This document shows, one piece after another, positions 60,456-64,000 of a stretch of DNA of 64,000 nt. The position numbers and the translations under genes are program-made. The stretch lies in assembly GCF_028356935.1 (NCBI RefSeq), contig NZ_CP102798.1, positions 4,092,001 through 4,156,000 of the forward strand. The letters run 5' to 3'. Under the pieces are notes generated by a model, which made no database searches, was not told the origin of the DNA, and worked only from the letters and a program-made list of their open reading frames with translations. Position 1 is the first letter of the stretch. Each line of letters opens with the position of its first letter. Source of the DNA: Lysinibacillus sp. OF-1 (GTDB taxonomy: Bacteria > Bacillota > Bacilli > Bacillales_A > Planococcaceae).

Positions 60456-62078
60456 TTATTTAATGAATATTTGACTAAGGTTTGTAAATATTTTAGCGGC
60501 TTGACCTCTTGTTGTGACAGCTTCTGGTGAGAATTTCCCTTCATTTCCTGTCACAATCCCCAACTCATACAACATGGTAATGGCACGTTTTGTTTCTGCA
60601 TTATAAGAGGTTACATCTGTAAATGGCACATCGCCCTTTGCACTATATGGTTGATTAAATTGTTGTTCATAGGCACGACTTATCATTAAGGCTAGTTGAG
60701 CACGTGTAACAAACTGTCCAGGGTTAAATTTCCCATCAGTTCCTTTAATAAGCCCATGAACATATGCTGCTGCAATTTCTGATTGTGTTACTGCGTCATA
60801 ATTTGCAATGTCAGTAAATGGTGCCTTCTCATCTGTAGATAACTCTAAACTTCTCACAAGAATAGCAGCGGCCTGCGCACGCGTTACACTACTATCAGGT
60901 CTAAATGTCCCATCCGTATAACCATTCATTAGCCCAGCACCCGCAGCTTTTTGAATGTATTCTTTCGCCCAGTGCTGTGCTGTATCTGTAAAGCTTACTG
61001 TTCCCTTTGTAGTGAAAGTAATCGTTGGATTTTGAATACTTTCATTACGAGCTGCATCGATTGCTTTGATGGAAACATTGTAGGTTGTATTTTCTGTTAA
61101 ATCTTCAAGTGTAAATGTTGTCGTATCTGCATCCAATGTTGAGATTAATTTTCCATTCACATAGACATTGTAATTTGCCACACCTACATTATCTGTCGCG
61201 TCCTGCCATTTAACCTCTACAGTTGTACGATCTTTCACATCTACTTGAATAGCCTTCGTTATATCCCATAACGAGCTAGTTTTAATGATTGGTAAAAATG
61301 CTTCATTTGCGACTGCTAAATAACCAGCTTCACTTAAATGAATGTTATCAGGGTTTGGTAAATAGCTTGCAACATCCTTTGCAACAACATCGTATGTCGG
61401 CACAAAAATGGCGCCTGCTTTTTCAGCGGTTGTTTTAATTGTTGAATTCACTGTAGCCAATAACAGTTTAAATTGATTTTGTAGATTCTCACTATAGTAT
61501 GGGAAAGAATTATAATAGCCCATCACATATATTTCTGCTTGTGGATTTATCTTTTTGATTTCAGATAAGATTGTAGCAATATTCGATACAGCTTCTTTAG
61601 TAGCTTTAACAAGGGCTATCGTATCAATTCCCGTTGTTTGGGACTCTTTTAATAATGGTAATAAATCATTTGCTCCAGCCGTTAATGTAATGATTTCTGC
61701 CTCTTTAATAGAAGCTCGTAACTTTACTTGTTCCTTTGTGTATCCAAAACCTGTGACTGTTTTTTCTACATCATTTTGTAAATCTGCTAAAACATTTTTG
61801 GTAGTGTAGCCTGACATAGCAAAGCCCTTATTATAAGAAGTAAGGAAGCCACCCTGCTGTAAGGCCTGTGCAATAAAATCCGTGTAGCCTAACCCAATAA
61901 CACCTACCTCATTCATTCCATGTGCTAATGAGTCGCCTAATGCCACATAATCAGATTGAATAACCCAGCTTGGTGCTATGTAGTCGTCTTGTTCTTGTGC
62001 ATTAGCTACTACAGGGATGGTTAATTGCAAAGCCAGTACACTCGCTGCTAAATAACGAAATTTCTTTGATAATCGCAT
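60456..62078 (-). CDS. S-layer-anchored SGNH/GDSL hydrolase with FnIII and three SLH repeats
   Basis: 540 aa. Signal peptide 1-27. SGNH esterase domain about 40-275 with block I VALGDSLAHG (nucleophile Ser), the GANDLL block and DNIHLSEAGY (Asp/His). A fibronectin type III domain follows (about 280-355). Three SLH repeats about 360-535 begin FTDTAQHWAKEYI, FTDIANYDAVTQSEI and FTDVTSYNAETKRAI, binding pyruvylated cell-wall polymer. Likely surface esterase or lipase; substrate unknown. ATG after GGAGGAG. Confidence 0.92.
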   Translation of the reverse strand: MRLSKKFRYLAASVLALQLTIPVVANAQEQDDYIAPSWVIQSDYVALGDSLAHGMNEVGVIGLGYTDFIAQALQQGGFLTSYNKGFAMSGYTTKNVLADLQNDVEKTVTGFGYTKEQVKLRASIKEAEIITLTAGANDLLPLLKESQTTGIDTIALVKATKEAVSNIATILSEIKKINPQAEIYVMGYYNSFPYYSENLQNQFKLLLATVNSTIKTTAEKAGAIFVPTYDVVAKDVASYLPNPDNIHLSEAGYLAVANEAFLPIIKTSSLWDITKAIQVDVKDRTTVEVKWQDATDNVGVANYNVYVNGKLISTLDADTTTFTLEDLTENTTYNVSIKAIDAARNESIQNPTITFTTKGTVSFTDTAQHWAKEYIQKAAGAGLMNGYTDGTFRPDSSVTRAQAAAILVRSLELSTDEKAPFTDIANYDAVTQSEIAAAYVHGLIKGTDGKFNPGQFVTRAQLALMISRAYEQQFNQPYSAKGDVPFTDVTSYNAETKRAITMLYELGIVTGNEGKFSPEAVTTRGQAAKIFTNLSQIFIK

Positions 62079-62178
62079 TTATTCTCTCCTCCACTTGTAA
62101 AATAGTCATTGTTTTCACTATTTTACTAGAGGCGAGTTAAAAATAGGTTAAATTACAGCAATCTTTTTAAACTTTTCT

Positions 62179-63345
62179 CTACTCAGACTGTATTTTTCCA
62201 TATATTCCACCACCACCAACCTCGATCGCTAATTGACCCGTTCTAGCTAAATCAATTAAATGGGCGATTTTATGTGGCACAACTTGTTCAAGCTGGTTGA
62301 GCGTTACCACATGTAAAATATTCATTTCAGTACCAAATGCTTCTATTAGACGTTCCATCATTTTAGGGCCAATACCAGGGATGAAATCAAGTGGTACTTG
62401 ATGAATATAAGGCGGTCTATTTCGTTCATTCAGAAAATCCTCTGATAGTTCCTGAATACGTGTAGCTACCCCCTTTACGATTTGCATACTTCCACAGTTT
62501 GTACATATGGTAGCTTCGTTACCTAGTCGTTCTCCACATTTAGCACAGACCGTTTGATGATACTTGCCAAGCAAAGGATTTAAACCATAATTCGCTGTTA
62601 CTGCTCGACCTTGTTGTTCATGTAGAGCCATTTTTAATTCTGCAAAATTTGCTTCTGCTAATTGTAACTTTTGATACTCACGTGCCAGTTTTCCAAGCGA
62701 ATGGGCATCAGAATTACTAACGAACGTATATGCTTGTAATTCTTTGATACGACTTACCATATTGGTATCAGAGCTTAACCCTAATTCAATGGCATCGATA
62801 AGCTGTGGATCAAAGACTTCTGTTAAGCTACGCTCAACCCCTCTACCAAACAAACTTTTAAATGGTGTAAAAACATGGGCAGGAATAAACAGACCTCCCA
62901 ATTCATGCACCTTTCGCTGTAATGTGAGACCGTCACAATAAATTCGCTGTGAACTCAAGTGGATATTTTTCATATGTTGGGACATCCAATCAGAGAACTG
63001 CTTCATTAGCATCAGTGTTGGAAAGTAAGCAAGCACATGAATAGGTCCATGACAATATTGATCGTAAATTTCGATTTCCGACCCTGGAATCAACGTTGTT
63101 TCCTGAAAGCGTAGGCCGCCCTCTTTTAATTCCTGTAGTTCACCTTGTTCAATCATCTCCATCATTTCTTCGATTACTTCGGGTGAATGACAATCAATAA
63201 TCCCAATAATATCTAATCCCTTTCTAGCACTAGCAGTCTCTAAAATTTTTGCTAACGTTAATGTTTTACTGCCAGTAATTTTCACTGCTCGCCCACTAGA
63301 AGTACGCCCAATATGAATATGTAAATCTGCATAAAATGTTTGCAT
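62179..63345 (-). CDS. Endonuclease Q-like PHP-domain DNA repair nuclease
   Basis: 388 aa. PHP metal site: YADLHIHIGRTSSG near 5-18, IIGIIDCHSPEV, then EIEIYDQYCHGPIHVL and NSDAHSLG. A C4 zinc finger (CAKCGERL, CTNCGS) lies near 265-285. A helix-hairpin-helix-like segment FIPGIGPKMMERLIEAFG is near 320-337. EndoQ enzymes cut DNA 5' to deaminated bases. Start ATG at 63345 with AAAGGGAG 8 nt upstream; an earlier in-frame start lacks one. Confidence 0.87.
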   Translation of the reverse strand: MQTFYADLHIHIGRTSSGRAVKITGSKTLTLAKILETASARKGLDIIGIIDCHSPEVIEEMMEMIEQGELQELKEGGLRFQETTLIPGSEIEIYDQYCHGPIHVLAYFPTLMLMKQFSDWMSQHMKNIHLSSQRIYCDGLTLQRKVHELGGLFIPAHVFTPFKSLFGRGVERSLTEVFDPQLIDAIELGLSSDTNMVSRIKELQAYTFVSNSDAHSLGKLAREYQKLQLAEANFAELKMALHEQQGRAVTANYGLNPLLGKYHQTVCAKCGERLGNEATICTNCGSMQIVKGVATRIQELSEDFLNERNRPPYIHQVPLDFIPGIGPKMMERLIEAFGTEMNILHVVTLNQLEQVVPHKIAHLIDLARTGQLAIEVGGGGIYGKIQSE

Positions 63346-63408
63346 TTCAATCGCTCCCTTTAGTATTTCAAGTACGTAAATTTTTTTGTTCAAGCGGACT
63401 CAAGATAA

Positions 63409-63436
63409 AAATACCTTACATCACAGCAAGGTATTT
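63409..63436 (-). terminator. Terminator of the 56-aa gene
   Basis: AAATACCTT pairs with AAGGTATTT, followed on the minus strand by TTATC. Confidence 0.75.
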
Positions 63437-63445
63437 CTCACTTTA

Positions 63446-63616
63446 TTATGATGGATGATTGGTGGTAGTGCTATTATTTGTCTCATAAGCACCTGAACTA
63501 TGTGATGACCCTGACGATGAATCATAGGCAACTAATGTCACACCAATCTTTTTTTCAAGCTCGTTAATTTTCGCAAGTTGCTGTGGATCTAATTGAGCAA
63601 ATTTAATGTCTTCCAT
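63446..63616 (-). CDS. Small 56-aa protein with Ser-rich tail, unknown
   Basis: Start ATG at 63616, 9 nt after AAAGGA. Residues 1-30 look like a short helix and strand (EDIKFAQLDPQQLAKINELEKKIGVTLVAY). The rest is Ser/Thr/His/Asn-rich (DSSSGSSHSSGAYETNNST). Good Shine-Dalgarno sequence and own terminator. No family recognised. Confidence 0.6.
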   Translation of the reverse strand: MEDIKFAQLDPQQLAKINELEKKIGVTLVAYDSSSGSSHSSGAYETNNSTTTNHPS

Positions 63617-63737
63617 TATCATCAATCCTTTCACTCATAAAGTTCCCTGAAATAAAAAAAGTATACTTCATTCCACCTCAACTTAATTGCTTAAAGCTTT
63701 GTGATTTAGCTAATTTCCAAACGTTTGTTGAATGAAA

Positions 63738-63756
63738 ATGACTGATATTCAGTCAT
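63738..63756. promoter_or_regulatory. Palindromic operator, likely for the TetR regulator
   Basis: ATGACTGATATTCAGTCAT, 8-nt arms around TAT, 7 nt upstream of the -35 of the TetR gene. Form typical of TetR-family operators. Confidence 0.7.
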
Positions 63757-63763
63757 TTTTTTA

Positions 63764-63792
63764 TTGACATTGTTTTTCTCATCCTGTAACAT
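63764..63792 (+). promoter_or_regulatory. Promoter of the TetR-type gene
   Basis: TTGACA (63764-63769), 17 nt, TAACAT (63787-63792). Confidence 0.8.
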
Positions 63793-63824
63793 ACTAAACA
63801 AGTAAGGCAAAAGTGAGGGATTGC

Positions 63825-64000
63825 ATGTCAAAGGAAGAAAAAATTATTCAAGCTGCAATTGAAGTTTTTCGCGAAAAAGGAATTGAAAAGACGAAGGTTT
63901 CAGATATCGTCAAAGCTGCTGGGATTGCTCAAGGAACATTTTATCTCTACTTCCCATCACGCCTTTCTGTCATGCCAGCTATTGCAAAAAATATGGTAGA
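63825..64000 (+). CDS. TetR/AcrR-family regulator (partial, N-terminus only)
   Basis: ATG at 63825, 5 nt after GAGGG; open to the window end (58 full codons). The visible part is the TetR_N DNA-binding domain: EEKIIQAAIEVFREKGIEKT, then the helix-turn-helix VSDIVKAAGIAQGTFYLYF. The ligand domain is outside the window, so its target is unknown, though the palindrome at 63738-63756 suggests autoregulation. Confidence 0.9.
   Translation, partial: MSKEEKIIQAAIEVFREKGIEKTKVSDIVKAAGIAQGTFYLYFPSRLSVMPAIAKNMV

Overview
The window looks like a chromosomal segment of a low-GC, endospore-former-type Firmicute, most like Lysinibacillus or a close relative in the Bacillaceae/Planococcaceae. Three things suggest this. 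Gene order closely matches the Bacillus subtilis yeaC-yeaD-yebA-guaA-pbuG-yebG-purEKBCSQLFMNHD-yerA-yerB segment. Ribosome binding sites are strong AGGAGG-type with many GTG and TTG starts. There is an S-layer (SLH) anchored surface enzyme. The species call is inference; the 16S gene at 20707-22260 would settle it. Nearly all genes lie on the minus strand, so the window reads against the main direction of transcription.

Layout in plus coordinates. 1-2.3 kb: yerB (cut by the window edge) and yerA. 2.5-2.9 kb: a small DUF2892-like protein on the plus strand. 3.0-16.0 kb: the complete twelve-gene de novo IMP operon, purE to purD, led by a promoter, an inverted pair of PurR boxes, a guanine riboswitch and a terminator. 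16.4-17.1 kb: yebG and a small membrane protein. 17.17-22.26 kb: a 16S-23S-5S rRNA operon without tRNAs in its spacers, with two upstream promoters. 22.7-27.2 kb: pbuG and guaA, each with its own purine riboswitch, with a MOSC protein between them. 27.2-31.5 kb: MoxR ATPase, DUF58 and transglutaminase genes. 31.7-35.6 kb: a nosL-nosD-nosL-nosY-nosF-like copper/maturation operon with no nosZ beside it. 35.8-38.6 kb: a hypothetical gene, nadE and pncB (NAD salvage). 38.7-40.6 kb: glnK-amtB on the plus strand behind GlnR/TnrA boxes. 40.7-43.8 kb: ogt, a FetAB-type ABC exporter and proline dehydrogenase. 43.9-46.8 kb: the cold-responsive des-desK-desR set. 46.9-52.8 kb: a GNAT acetyltransferase, metH and yitJ, the last two under a SAM-I riboswitch. 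53-56 kb: hemY/cgoX and a HemAT-type oxygen sensor. 56.6-64 kb: a Sel1-repeat protein, a YdcF-family membrane protein, a secreted glycine-rich protein with a YxcD-like partner, a two-TM channel with an odd selectivity filter, an SGNH-FnIII-SLH surface hydrolase, an EndoQ-type nuclease, a small Ser-rich protein and the start of a TetR regulator.

The main theme is purine economy. IMP synthesis, guanine/hypoxanthine uptake (pbuG) and GMP synthesis (guaA) sit together, and each is preceded by a guanine-type aptamer. purE and pbuG also carry PurR boxes with the same 24-nt core spacing, so PurR can act at initiation and the riboswitch at elongation. A second theme is one-carbon/methionine metabolism under SAM control. 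The least explained locus is the nos-like operon without a neighbouring nitrous oxide reductase. Other non-routine signals are a 119-nt element repeated upstream of both 23S and 5S, a divergent but tertiary-contact-conserving riboswitch before guaA, and a near-perfect 50-nt palindrome ending the GNAT gene next to the cold-regulated desaturase.
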